Source: Ktedonobacteria bacterium (lineage in GTDB: Bacteria; Chloroflexota; Ktedonobacteria; Ktedonobacterales; JACDGC01). From it: a stretch of 64,000 nt of DNA. The stretch is from contig DAIDGU010000008.1 of NCBI GenBank assembly GCA_027459785.1, positions 1 through 64,000 of the forward strand, in the 5' to 3' direction. The translations under genes were made by a program, and so were the position numbers. Shown here piece after piece: positions 52,213 to 60,981 of this stretch (positions are counted from its first letter, which is position 1; every line of letters begins with the position of its first letter). The notes beneath the pieces are model-generated. The model had not been told where the DNA came from. It made no database searches and saw only the letters and a program-made list of their open reading frames with translations.

Positions 52213-54314
52213 ACGAGCATCCTACCTTGCCCACTGCCGCGTGCACGATGTTTGCGCCGCTCGTACCGCTGGCCGCACGGCATCTCGTGCCGGAAGACGA
52301 CCGTGCCGCCTGGGAAGCACACCTGGCCAGCTGCGCCTTTTGCCAGGCGGAACTGGCGGCATATCAGCGCGAGGATGCCGCATTGCGGGAGATGGTGACA
52401 GCACCGGCCACGCCGCCCCCCTTCGCGCGCGGCGATATCGAGCGCATGCTGCACCTGACGCAACGTGCGTCATCCATGCCGCCGGGCCGGCATATGTCGC
52501 CCCCGCCCACACGCGGCGTGCGCCCGCCCGCTGTGGCTTTCGTCGGGGCGCTGCTGGCACTGGTGGTGGTCGTCGCCTGCGTCGCACTGGCCCACATGCC
52601 GCACCTCACTTCGCCTGCCACGACAACCGCTTACACTCCCTTTAATTACTCATATACCTACCGGGTGCCAACCAAAACGGGTGGCACAGTCACAATCGGT
52701 GATGTCGAGCGACCGGCCAGCGCGAACGCGATCAGCGCGGAACTCGACCCGACGCGCGCCAACGCAGATATGGCGAACGCGGTCTGGCAGGGCTGCGTGG
52801 TGCAACTGCCGGATCTCTCGTTGGGCAACCAGGGATGGAAGCCGGGCGTATGCGCCAATGTGCCATCCACGGCGAACGGCTATGAAAGCGCCGACGGCCT
52901 GACCACGCGCGTAAGGATCGATTCCCAGGCACGCTGGTCCGACGGCCAGCCGGTGACAGCCGCGGATTTCCTGTTCGCCTGGCATCTGCTGCGCGATCCC
53001 GCGATCGGCGGCACCTACTTCGCCGCGTGGCCCAATATGCGCGTGCAGATCGTGGATAGCCAAACGCTGCTCATTCATTGGGGCGCGCCCAACAGCTACT
53101 ATCTGGCGTCGCTGTGGCTGCCAGAGCCGCTGCATGCGTTCGCTGTCGGTCCTTACGCCGGCGTGTATGCGCCGCAGGGCGATCACTATGACAGCGCGCT
53201 GGCGCAACGCCTGGTGCGCGATCCGCGCTTCACCCAGCATCCCATTGGTGATGGGCCATTTCAGGTGCAATCATTCGCGCCAGATGGATCGCAGGTGGTG
53301 CTGACACCCAATCGTCACTTCTTCTCGAACTTCTTTCACGCGCCGGTCCTCGATCAGGTCATCTTCCAGGCCGCGCCGGATGTCGCCACACTGCTGCATA
53401 CCTATAAAGCTGGTCAGCTTAATCAGGCGGCAGGATTCGAGATGAGCGATCTCCCGCTCTTGCCCGGCATTCCCGCCGACGAGCGGGTTATCAGTCCGGG
53501 GGGGACGGTGCTGACGGTCGCCTTCAATCAGCGCGCCAATGCGCCAGCGGCCAGCACGAACGGCGGCGTATCGCTTTTCGCCGGCCCGCATGGGCTGGCG
53601 GTGCGTCAGGCATTCATCCAGGGCTTCGATCTCTGTGCCGCCTTTCAGACGGTGGTACACGATAGCAATTGCAGAGATCCCGCCATTTGGGTGCCGTCCC
53701 TGTTCGCGGTGGGTACTGCCGGCTTCAATCCTACCTTACCAGCGCCGGTCTATGATCCCACCGCCGCCGCCCAGGCATTGAACGCCGCCGGCTATCCGCT
53801 GGTCAATGGGGTACGCATGCAAGCCGATGGCCGCACTCCTATCCACCTGCGCTTGGCATTGCCTTGCGCCGTGACAACGGACACCCAAGGATTCGCCAAG
53901 GCGCTGGCCCAGAACTGGGCGAAGACTCTGGGTGTGTACGTGACCATCGTAGCGCCGGGTTGCACCACCGCCGGCCTGCCGGCTGGTGCGTTTGATCTGG
54001 CGCTGGTGCCAGTGCAGGGCATGTTGCCCCAGCTCGCGGCCTATCTGGCAACTGGTGGGGTCCACAACGTCGCCGGCATGAGCGACCCGGCGGTGGATAC
54101 GCTGCTGCATGCGATCCAACAAACGGGGGGCAATAACTTCTATTCCCCGCTCTTCGTCCAATTGCAGACGGCGCTGGCGAACGACGCAGCCTATCTGCCG
54201 CTCATCGCTGAGCCGAATAGCTCGCTGGCCGAGGCGACGCTGGGTAATTATTCCGTGAACTTAACTCAAGCCGGCGATACGTGGAACATCAGCGATTGGT
54301 TCATGAGCAACTAA
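52209..54314 (+). CDS. Fusion of an anti-sigma zinc domain, one membrane helix and a family-5 peptide-binding protein
   Basis: 701 residues. Residues 1-60 carry the ZAS motif: Cys12, His38-x3-Cys42-x2-Cys45. A Pro/Arg linker and one transmembrane helix (about 107-129, FVGALLALVVVVACVALAHM) follow. The rest is an SBP_bac_5 (OppA/DppA-like) domain: YRVPTKTGGTVTIGD, VRIDSQARWSDGQPVTAADFLFAWHLL, then family segments to the C-terminus (YDPTAAAQALNAAGYP, FDLALVPVQG). It lacks a lipobox, being held by the helix with the binding domain outside. It probably transmits peptide binding to release of the coupled sigma factor. No other ABC genes flank it. Confidence 0.9.
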   Translation: MNEHPTLPTAACTMFAPLVPLAARHLVPEDDRAAWEAHLASCAFCQAELAAYQREDAALREMVTAPATPPPFARGDIERMLHLTQRASSMPPGRHMSPPPTRGVRPPAVAFVGALLALVVVVACVALAHMPHLTSPATTTAYTPFNYSYTYRVPTKTGGTVTIGDVERPASANAISAELDPTRANADMANAVWQGCVVQLPDLSLGNQGWKPGVCANVPSTANGYESADGLTTRVRIDSQARWSDGQPVTAADFLFAWHLLRDPAIGGTYFAAWPNMRVQIVDSQTLLIHWGAPNSYYLASLWLPEPLHAFAVGPYAGVYAPQGDHYDSALAQRLVRDPRFTQHPIGDGPFQVQSFAPDGSQVVLTPNRHFFSNFFHAPVLDQVIFQAAPDVATLLHTYKAGQLNQAAGFEMSDLPLLPGIPADERVISPGGTVLTVAFNQRANAPAASTNGGVSLFAGPHGLAVRQAFIQGFDLCAAFQTVVHDSNCRDPAIWVPSLFAVGTAGFNPTLPAPVYDPTAAAQALNAAGYPLVNGVRMQADGRTPIHLRLALPCAVTTDTQGFAKALAQNWAKTLGVYVTIVAPGCTTAGLPAGAFDLALVPVQGMLPQLAAYLATGGVHNVAGMSDPAVDTLLHAIQQTGGNNFYSPLFVQLQTALANDAAYLPLIAEPNSSLAEATLGNYSVNLTQAGDTWNISDWFMSN

Positions 54315-54359
54315 ATCTGGCGGCCTGCGGCCTCCAGTCCGCAATGGCAGGGCGACCAC

Positions 54360-54403
54360 CTGTAGGGGCAATGCCTTGTGCTTGCCCTGCCCCTACAGCG
54401 TCG
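54360..54403 (+). terminator. Hairpin after the anti-sigma/SBP gene
   Basis: CTGTAGGGGCAATGC and GCCCTGCCCCTACAG form a long imperfect stem about 46 bases past the stop. It probably ends the sigma operon and may also serve the convergent sufU gene. Confidence 0.6.
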
Positions 54404-54425
54404 CCGCAGGCGCTTAGGCGCGGTT

Positions 54426-54836
54426 TCAACCGCCGGCGTGTTCCTGGGCCAGCTTCATCCGATATTCATGCACAGCTTGCTTGAGAATGCTGAGGGCGCT
54501 GGTGGCGCAGGTCGGGCGCGTCATCACGACCTCGCGGCCCAGATCGTCCATCAGTTGCTCGGCGGAAAAGTTCTCGATCTCTTCCAGGGACATGCCCTCG
54601 GTGATCTCGGCCACGTAGTCCGCCGCCGCCATGCTGATGGTGCAGCCCTGGCCGTCGAAGGCGACCTCGGTGAGCGTGCCGTCGGCGTTGACGTGGGCGC
54701 TCATCTCCACCACATCCGAGCAACCTGGATTCCCCCCGGAACGCACGAAGGTGGCGTCGGGAACCTGCCCACGGTGCTGGGGATTCTGATAATGTTCGAG
54801 GAGGAATTCGACCGCCTCTTGCCGACTCATGGGCAT
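54426..54836 (-). CDS. sufU: SufU/NifU-like Fe-S cluster scaffold protein
   Basis: 136 residues, ATG 54836 or 54830. The cluster ligands of SufU/IscU are present: Cys in GGNPGCSDVVEM, Cys in GQGCTISMAAA, and Cys in RPTCATSAL; Asp follows the first (CSD). SufU in Gram-positives also receives sulphur from a cysteine desulphurase. None lies here, but a rhodanese gene stands upstream on the same strand, a plausible persulphide source. An inverted repeat separates the two. Confidence 0.88.
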   Translation of the reverse strand: MPMSRQEAVEFLLEHYQNPQHRGQVPDATFVRSGGNPGCSDVVEMSAHVNADGTLTEVAFDGQGCTISMAAADYVAEITEGMSLEEIENFSAEQLMDDLGREVVMTRPTCATSALSILKQAVHEYRMKLAQEHAGG

Positions 54837-54857
54837 ACTGCTTACCTCTTAGATAGA

Positions 54858-54955
54858 ATCGAACACGAAAATCAGGAAAAATCCACGAAGAACACGAAAT
54901 TTTTCTGAAGAGATTTTGTGGCTTTTCGTGCTGCTTCGTGGCCTTCGTGTTCGAT
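54858..54955. repeat. Inverted repeat with ATCGAACACGAA arms
   Basis: ATCGAACACGAA (54858-54869) and TTCGTGTTCGAT (54944-54955) are exact inverted arms; the interior has more imperfect pairing (CACGAAG/CTTCGTG-like). A related half copy (TTTCGTGGTTTTCGTGTTCGA) is near 24888-24908. It lies between sseA and sufU and may form a large cruciform or RNA hairpin. Confidence 0.6.
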
Positions 54956-54960
54956 CGTCT

Positions 54961-55809
54961 TTATTTTTCGATGGGCGCACCGACGAGGTTGCCCCACTCC
55001 GTCCACGAGCCGTCATAGTTGCGAACGTTAGGATAACCGAGCAACTGCGTCAGCACGAACCAGGAGTGCGCCGAACGTTCGCCGATGCGGCAATATGTGA
55101 CGATCTCTTTATCCGGCGTGATGCCCTCGCCACCATACAGCGCGCGCAGCTCGTCGGGCGATTTGAAGGTGCCATCTTCGTTGGCCGCCTTGGCCCACGG
55201 GATGTTGCGGGCGCTGGGAATGTGACCGCCGCGCGTGGCACCCTCCTGGGGATAGTTTACCATATGGAGCAGCTTGCCTGAATATTCGTCGGGCGAGCGC
55301 ACATCCACCAGGCCGCGATTCGTCGCGCCCAGGCCGGCTTCCACCTGGCTGCGGAAGGCGCGCACGCTCAGGTTGGCCTCCTGCGCCGTATAGTTGGTCG
55401 TGTCGAAGTGCGGCACGTCCTTGGTATAAGGCCGGCCCTCCGCCTCCCACTTGGTGCGCCCGCCGTTCATCAGGCGCAGATCCTGGTGGCCGTACATGCG
55501 GAAGAGCCAGAAACTATAGGCGGCATACCAGTTATTGCGGTCGCCATAGAAAACGACGGTGGTGTCGTTGCTGATGCCGTAGCGGCGGCAGAGCGCCTCG
55601 AAATCAGCTGTATTTACGAAGTCGCGGCGCACGGGATCTTGCACATCGACATGCCAGTCGAGCTTAACGGCCCCCGGAATATGACCCACTTCATAGAGCA
55701 GTGGATCTTCATCGGCCTCGACGATGCGCACCTTGGGATCATTGAGGTGATCGGCGACCCACTGAGTATCGACCAGCGTTTCAGGATGCGCGTAGTTTGG
55801 TGCGGACAT
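54961..55809 (-). CDS. sseA: Thiosulfate sulfurtransferase (tandem rhodanese)
   Basis: 282 residues from ATG 55809 with TAGGAG upstream; the frame is open 46 codons further without a site. Two rhodanese domains: the first (about 15-130, [18 protein letters not shown]) lacks the catalytic Cys, and the second (about 155-275) has it in [15 protein letters not shown]. Family signature segments such as [21 protein letters not shown] and [11 protein letters not shown] are clear. It moves sulphane sulphur to acceptors, and the neighbouring SufU suggests Fe-S assembly. Confidence 0.92.
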   Translation of the reverse strand: MSAPNYAHPETLVDTQWVADHLNDPKVRIVEADEDPLLYEVGHIPGAVKLDWHVDVQDPVRRDFVNTADFEALCRRYGISNDTTVVFYGDRNNWYAAYSFWLFRMYGHQDLRLMNGGRTKWEAEGRPYTKDVPHFDTTNYTAQEANLSVRAFRSQVEAGLGATNRGLVDVRSPDEYSGKLLHMVNYPQEGATRGGHIPSARNIPWAKAANEDGTFKSPDELRALYGGEGITPDKEIVTYCRIGERSAHSWFVLTQLLGYPNVRNYDGSWTEWGNLVGAPIEK

Positions 55810-55951
55810 GGATTTTACTCCTATTTGTAACTTTTCGCAACTGCGGTTACTTTCGGTGACAATTATGGCGTAGAGCGATCTTGTCACTACCTCGCTGGTA
55901 TTGTAGCACCGGATTTTCGTGCTGGTCAACCTCAGCCGGCAGGGCAAAAGT

Positions 55952-55980
55952 TTGACTCAGGCGGTTCGGCGTGGTACGAT
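55952..55980 (+). promoter_or_regulatory. Promoter for tRNA-Met and obgE
   Basis: TTGACT at 55952-55957 and TACGAT at 55975-55980, spacing 17, 28 bases upstream of the tRNA 5' end. Confidence 0.78.
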
Positions 55981-56008
55981 GAAGGCAGCGCAAGCATCCC
56001 TTGCGCAC

Positions 56009-56080
56009 GGGCCTATAGCTCAACGGCAGAGCAGCCGGCTCATAACTGGTTGGTTACAGGTTCGAATCCTGTTGGGCCCA
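56009..56080 (+). tRNA. tRNA-Met (anticodon CAT)
   Basis: 72 nucleotides. Acceptor stem GGGCCTA pairs with TGGGCCC, the D-arm reads AGCTCAACGGCAGAGC, the anticodon arm GCCGG-CTCATAA-CTGGT carries CAT, and the T-arm ACAGG-TTCGAAT-CCTGT is regular. The discriminator is A and CCA is not encoded. G1-C72 pairing argues against initiator tRNA. Elongator Met is most likely; a tRNA-Ile (lysidine-modified CAT) is not excluded. It is read in the same direction as the following obgE gene. Confidence 0.93.
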
Positions 56081-56164
56081 CCGTTTGCGGTGATCTTTCG
56101 CCAGGTACGGCGCGCATCGTGCGCCGCTTGGCGATTTTTGTTGGCACGCCGGAGGTGGCGAGGT

Positions 56165-57475
56165 ATGGATTTCTTTGATCAAGCGAAGATCTATGTGAAG
56201 GCCGGCAACGGCGGCAACGGCTCGGCGCATTTCCGCCGCGAAAAATTCGCGCCCCAGGGCGGGCCGGACGGCGGCGACGGCGGGCGCGGCGGCAGCGTCT
56301 ATCTGCAAGCCGACACCAACATGAATACCCTGGTAGACTTCCACTATAACCAGCGCTTCCATGCGGGTGACGGCGATAAGGGTGGCGGGGCGCGCATGCA
56401 TGGCAAGTCCGGCGATGATCTGGTTATCCGTGTGCCGGCGGGGACGCTGGTGCGCCTGGCGGAAACCGGCGCGATCCTCGCTGACCTCACCGCGCCAGAC
56501 CAAAAGGTCGCCATCGCGCAGGGCGGGCGCGGCGGGCTGGGCAATGTGCATTTCGCCACGCCGACGAATCAGGCACCACGCGAGGCACAGTTCGGCGAAC
56601 CCGGCGAAGATCTGACGCTGGTGCTGGAACTCAAGCTGATCGCCGATGTCGGCCTGGTGGGCCTGCCCAACGCCGGCAAATCGACGCTGCTGTCCATCGT
56701 CACCGCCGCCAAGCCGAAAATCGCCAACTATCCCTTCACAACGCTGGTGCCGAATCTGGGGGTCGTCGAGGTCGGCGATCACCGGCACGGCGATGGCAGC
56801 AGCTTCGTCATCGCTGACATCCCCGGCTTGATCGAGGGCGCGGCGGAAGGGGTGGGCCTGGGCCACGACTTCCTGCGCCACGTGGAACGCACCCGCCTGC
56901 TGCTGCACCTGATCGACGGTGACAACCTGGCGCTGGACCCATGGGAGGAGTACGAGGTCATCAACCGCGAGCTGGCCGGCTATCGTCCCGAACTGGCGGA
57001 TCTGCCGCAGATCATCGTTTTCACCAAGATGGACCTGCCCACGGCACGCGAGCGGTGGCCAGCGGTTGAGGCACGAGCAAAGGCGGCGGAGATTCCCGTC
57101 TTCGCCATCTCCGCGCCCACCCGTGAGGGCGTCAGCGACCTGATCAACTTCACCGCCGCGCAACTGCGCGAGCTACCCGTGCATCCACTGGCGGAAGTCA
57201 TCGCTGCCGGCCTCGCCGACGAGAGCGGCATTACGCTGCGCCCGCAAGATGCCACCAGCTTCACCATCAGCAAAGAGGACGGCGTCTTCGTCGTGCATGG
57301 CAAGCGCGTGGAGCGGCTGGCGGCGATGACCAACTCCGAAACCGAAGAGGGACTGGCGCGGCTGGAAAAACACCTGCGCCAACTCGGCGTCTTCGACGCG
57401 CTGGCACGCGCCGGCGTGCAGCCCGGCGACACCGTGCGCTTCGGCTCCGTCGAACTCGGCTGGGGCGAGGGGTAG
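56165..57475 (+). CDS. obgE: GTPase Obg/CgtA
   Basis: 436 residues from ATG 56165, the family start (MDFFDQAKIYVKAGNGGNG), 85 bases after the tRNA. The Gly-rich Obg fold (about 1-160) is followed by the GTPase domain with GLPNAGKSTLLS (P-loop), NYPFTTLVPNLG (switch I), DIPGLIEGAAEG (G3) and FTKMDL (G4). The last 100 residues are the OCT domain. Obg acts in 50S ribosome assembly. It is probably transcribed with the upstream tRNA. Confidence 0.95.
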   Translation: MDFFDQAKIYVKAGNGGNGSAHFRREKFAPQGGPDGGDGGRGGSVYLQADTNMNTLVDFHYNQRFHAGDGDKGGGARMHGKSGDDLVIRVPAGTLVRLAETGAILADLTAPDQKVAIAQGGRGGLGNVHFATPTNQAPREAQFGEPGEDLTLVLELKLIADVGLVGLPNAGKSTLLSIVTAAKPKIANYPFTTLVPNLGVVEVGDHRHGDGSSFVIADIPGLIEGAAEGVGLGHDFLRHVERTRLLLHLIDGDNLALDPWEEYEVINRELAGYRPELADLPQIIVFTKMDLPTARERWPAVEARAKAAEIPVFAISAPTREGVSDLINFTAAQLRELPVHPLAEVIAAGLADESGITLRPQDATSFTISKEDGVFVVHGKRVERLAAMTNSETEEGLARLEKHLRQLGVFDALARAGVQPGDTVRFGSVELGWGEG

Positions 57476-57493
57476 CCCTATTCCCGTTGCGCC

Positions 57494-57635
57494 AGCGGAC
57501 GCTCCTGTCCGACGTGCGACAGACAAGAATGTCTGTCCTCCAGATGGACCTGGGGCGGACGCTCCTGTCCGCCGTGTGACAGACAGGAGTGTCTGCCTTC
57601 CAGATGGATGTGGGGCGGACAGGAGCGTCCGCTTT
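57494..57635. repeat. Repeat cluster 5 (GGCGGACGCTCCTGTCCGCC family)
   Basis: Five palindromic modules in about 140 bases after obgE, such as CGACAGACAAGAATGTCTGTCC, TGGGGCGGACGCTCCTGTCCGCC and GGGGCGGACAGGAGCGTCCGC. They alternate with a CAGATGGA(T/C) spacer. The largest cluster in the window. Confidence 0.75.
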
Positions 57636-57758
57636 CGTCGTGTTCGCGCTCAGCCATGCCAAATGCTACGGCGGAAAAGCGAACTGCTTCACTGGACACG
57701 TGAGATATCATGGGATAAGCTAAAACAAACCGAATTCGCTACACAAGCACAGGAAGCC

Positions 57759-58754
57759 ATGCCATTTGCCAAACCGAAGGATCAGGTCGGCTATAGCGGA
57801 CCATACCTGACGCAGAGCGCGCCGCGTCTGGCGACGCTGACGGACGCCGCGCGTGGGAGCGGAACATCAATGACCACGACAGCCCCAAGTAATGCCCCGC
57901 CGCGCCGCGTGGGCGTCTTGCCGGATACGCCGCGCACCTGGCCGCGCGGGCGGCTGGATGAGATGACGTACATTTTGGGCGATCTCGGCCTATCGCTCGC
58001 TCGTTTCGGTTGGTGGGTGGTGTCGGCGCTGGCACGCCTCGTCTTCGCCGTCTTGCGCCTGGTGGCGCACGGCGTAGGGCTGGGCATCAACAAACTCAGC
58101 GGTGATCGCGTGAAGCAGCGTGCGGGCGAGGTGATCGGCTGGATCATCGTCGTGGCGCTCATCGTGACTACGTTGTCATCGCTCAGCGTCACACGCAACT
58201 GGTTCGCCGCACACTGGCCGCACCCCACCACGAGCATGCAATCTTTCTTGCCAGCGGGGCCGTGCGCGCAGAACCGCACCCAATGTGGCGCGCCCACCCG
58301 CACACTGGACGGCCAGCCGTCGATCAGCGCGGCCACGATCCTCAGCGTCTTGCAGTCGTACCATAGCCCCGCCGCCAACCAAACCTTCGCCGATCAACTC
58401 TATGACCTGGGCCTCAAGTACGGCATCAATCCCGCCTACGCGCTCGGCTTCTTCGCGTATGAGTCGCAGTGCGGCACGTCGGGCATCGCCGTCAACACCG
58501 ACTCGCTGGGCAACGTGCGCTTCAGCCAGAGCAACAGCCCCGTTCCTTACGGTGACTATATGGACTTTCGCAAATATAGTTCCTGGCGCGACGGCGCGGA
58601 AGACTGGTATTGGGTCATCCGCACGTACTACATCAACCAGGGGCTACGCGACATCTTTCAAGTGACCCCCATCTATGCGCCCACCTCTGATAACAATGAT
58701 CCGCAGCAATACGCGCAAACGGTCTATCAACTGGTGCAAAACTGGGGCCATTGA
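57759..58754 (+). CDS. Membrane-anchored glucosaminidase-like protein
   Basis: About 331 residues if ATG 57759 (AGGAA upstream) is used; ATG 57663 or 57870 are also possible. A Pro/Arg-rich cytoplasmic part precedes one or two hydrophobic segments (about 88-115 and 130-152). The outer domain (about 200-331) resembles glucosaminidase/lysozyme-like proteins: YGINPAYALGFFAYESQCGTSGIAV with a candidate catalytic Glu, then YMDFRKYSSWRDGAEDWYWVIRTYYINQG. Probably a peptidoglycan or polysaccharide hydrolase, but catalysis is not proven. Confidence 0.68.
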   Translation: MPFAKPKDQVGYSGPYLTQSAPRLATLTDAARGSGTSMTTTAPSNAPPRRVGVLPDTPRTWPRGRLDEMTYILGDLGLSLARFGWWVVSALARLVFAVLRLVAHGVGLGINKLSGDRVKQRAGEVIGWIIVVALIVTTLSSLSVTRNWFAAHWPHPTTSMQSFLPAGPCAQNRTQCGAPTRTLDGQPSISAATILSVLQSYHSPAANQTFADQLYDLGLKYGINPAYALGFFAYESQCGTSGIAVNTDSLGNVRFSQSNSPVPYGDYMDFRKYSSWRDGAEDWYWVIRTYYINQGLRDIFQVTPIYAPTSDNNDPQQYAQTVYQLVQNWGH

Positions 58755-58786
58755 AACGCCCCCGCTCTAGCAAACCGTCGCTGCTG

Positions 58787-59434
58787 CTATGGCAGGAACG
58801 TGCCGGTGACGTAATTGAAGCTGCCCGATGTCCCATCTGTCGTCTTGAAGGAAATGACCGATCCGGAGATGTTGGTGAAGATCACCGCTCCATCCTTGCC
58901 AGGCGTGAGGTAAAACTTCCCTTCGGGATTGGGAACCGGTGGGTAAGGTGTTGCCGCCACGTTTGCAGCGCACCCATCGATATAGTCGAGATTTACCGTA
59001 ATGAAGCCATATCCCCGATAGGCATATGGCTCCTCGACTTCACCTCCTGTCATGTGGTAGTAGAAAATGCCGCTCGCAATGCCTATTGCCCATGAATCTT
59101 CAAACCCCCCTGTGAGTGCCGTCACTCCAGGGATCTGGCCATCGAGATTGACTGCCATCTTATCAGTTCCACTTCTAGGGTTGATGACATCAAAATGCGT
59201 TTGTGGGCAGGATGGTGATCGTGTTGGCAGCGGACCAATGGTGGGAACAGGGCCAGGGGCATGCGGATATGGTGTTCCCGCCACCGGAGTCGTTACCGGG
59301 TGATTGCTAGTTGCTTGCGTGGGAGCGGCGGGGATGATATGGCCCGCCGCCAGCACGACGCCGAACAGCACGATTACCGCGCCAGCGATCAGCACGGCCA
59401 GGCTCACTTGCCGTTTATTGGATGAGGAAGACAT
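58787..59434 (-). CDS. Membrane-anchored outer protein of unknown function
   Basis: 215 residues. N-terminal helix at about 10-32 (LAVLIAGAVIVLFGVVLAAG), then a Thr/Pro-rich linker and a beta-rich outer domain (KMAVNLDGQIPGV, YRGYGFITVNLDY, GKFYLTPGKDGAVIFTNISG). Two cysteines (SPSCPQ, DGCAAN) may pair. No family recognised. It stands convergent to the glucosaminidase-like gene. Confidence 0.6.
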   Translation of the reverse strand: MSSSSNKRQVSLAVLIAGAVIVLFGVVLAAGHIIPAAPTQATSNHPVTTPVAGTPYPHAPGPVPTIGPLPTRSPSCPQTHFDVINPRSGTDKMAVNLDGQIPGVTALTGGFEDSWAIGIASGIFYYHMTGGEVEEPYAYRGYGFITVNLDYIDGCAANVAATPYPPVPNPEGKFYLTPGKDGAVIFTNISGSVISFKTTDGTSGSFNYVTGTFLP

Positions 59435-59501
59435 CGGGCGCTCCTTTTATGGTATGTATCCCTTGATGTAGGGATCTGGCAGTTGGCATCACCAGCCAAC
59501 T

Positions 59502-60582
59502 TCAGTAACACTCGCTGCTGAGGGGTGATGTGTTAACATATGGGAAACATGTGTCCTGCTTGGTGACGACCGTTCCTGATCCCATCGTGTTCAAAAAGGT
59601 GCTCCAGGCGGTTTGCCAGGATAGCTGGGATCCCCAACTTTCGTTGGCGCTGCTAGAAAACTGCATGGCTCCCGCGTTGGGACTGCACGAGCCTTCGATG
59701 TTTTGTACATTCTTCCAGTCCTGCGCCTGACCGCTGAGGTAAATCTCCGGCACCGGCTCATCATAGCCATAGCCCCATGCAGCTTGATAGATGTCGCACG
59801 GCGTCCAGCCTGCCGTGCAGCCGGCATAGGGGTCCTGACACGCATCGCCGTAGTCGTACATCAGATCGCTGCCGCCCTTGAAGTAGCCGCTGAGCCATTG
59901 TGAAACGATGGAATAGGGATCATATCCTCGATCCGCATCCATTTCGATATCGGAGTCGCCCACGATGCCGATGCCCGTGTTGGCGTATTCTCCATTGAGC
60001 GTGGCGGCGGTTTGTTCCAAGACGTAGCCGTTCCAGTAGTAGCACCAGTTGGCCCGATCATAGGGACACATGATGCTGCTGTTGACGCCCATCACGACAG
60101 CGAGGGACAAACACGAGGCCGCCGCATGTTGCCAGCCATAAATGTATTGTTGCGTCGCCGCGCTCACCTGCGAATAGGTCAGAAATATATTATAGCCGTA
60201 ATCGTACACGCCATAAATGTTGGTCGCCTCGTAGGCCGGTTGGCCAAAGTCGAGGATCGCTAGCGCCCCAGCACTTTCTGTAGAGGTACAATGAGGACTC
60301 TCAAGCTGGGCATCTTTGACGCCGAGATTATAGGCATCCCTGCTCACCTGGCCAGCGGTGGATTCGTTGAAATAGTGACTGTAAGATTCGATGAGGAGTT
60401 GGGGATTGCAGATAATGGCTGGTGATGGCTTGCTCGTGGGAGCCTGCGGGCAACTATTCGGCACGATACGATGTGGACTTAGCAAGCGAGCGGAGGGGGG
60501 TAGAACCTCTCCATGCTCCGAAGCCCAGCAGCACGATGAGCAAACCGCTACAGGTTGCCGTGCGAAAAATTGTTGAGTTCAC
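59502..60582 (-). pseudogene. Secreted Cys-rich protein interrupted by a frameshift at a six-base homopolymer
   Basis: The long frame (59502-60485) encodes 327 residues of a mature-looking extracellular protein, rich in Tyr, Ser and Cys (TSPLSSECY at the end), but has only a TTG start. In the neighbouring frame, GTG 60582 follows AGGAGG and encodes a signal peptide (NSTIFRTATCSGLLIVLLGF) that meets a stop at about 60453. The two halves join if one base is removed from the six-C run (minus strand) at 60495-60500. It is either an assembly error, a mutation, or a switchable tract. Mature function unknown; a cell-wall or polysaccharide enzyme is plausible. Confidence 0.65.
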
Positions 60583-60981
60583 GTAAAGCCTCCTGCTGTT
60601 GTGATAACAACTGGCCTGCTCCTAGTATGCCTGAGTCCTGGGCAAAAATCAAGGGGATCAAGCACCAATTTTGCTAGTCATCCAAAAGTCGATTTTTTGC
60701 CCTAAACCTCAAATCGCTTGCCTTCCATTTACGGGAAGGAAGGCGTAACCATCTGTAGTATAATACCTGTTCCTTACCCCCCCTCTTTCGTTATAGTGAT
60801 GAGAGTCAGTGTACTCGCATTCTTCGTTGGGTTATGATGTGCTTACAGAAATGGGCCGTGAAAGCCCCCGTCTTTGAAGCGGGGGATGCAACGGCTCGTC
60901 GCACGACGCGACCCTGTTCCCCGGCATGATTGCCGTTTTCGGCCTGGCGTTGTAAAAGAGATGCGTGAGAGGGGGGACGGT

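Noticed and set aside
56009-56080. Initiator tRNA-fMet
   Set aside because: The acceptor starts with a G1-C72 pair instead of the C1-A72 mismatch typical of bacterial initiators.
57485-57640. Repeat cluster considered as a CRISPR array
   Set aside because: Units are palindromic, of unequal length and with conserved spacers, and no cas gene is present.
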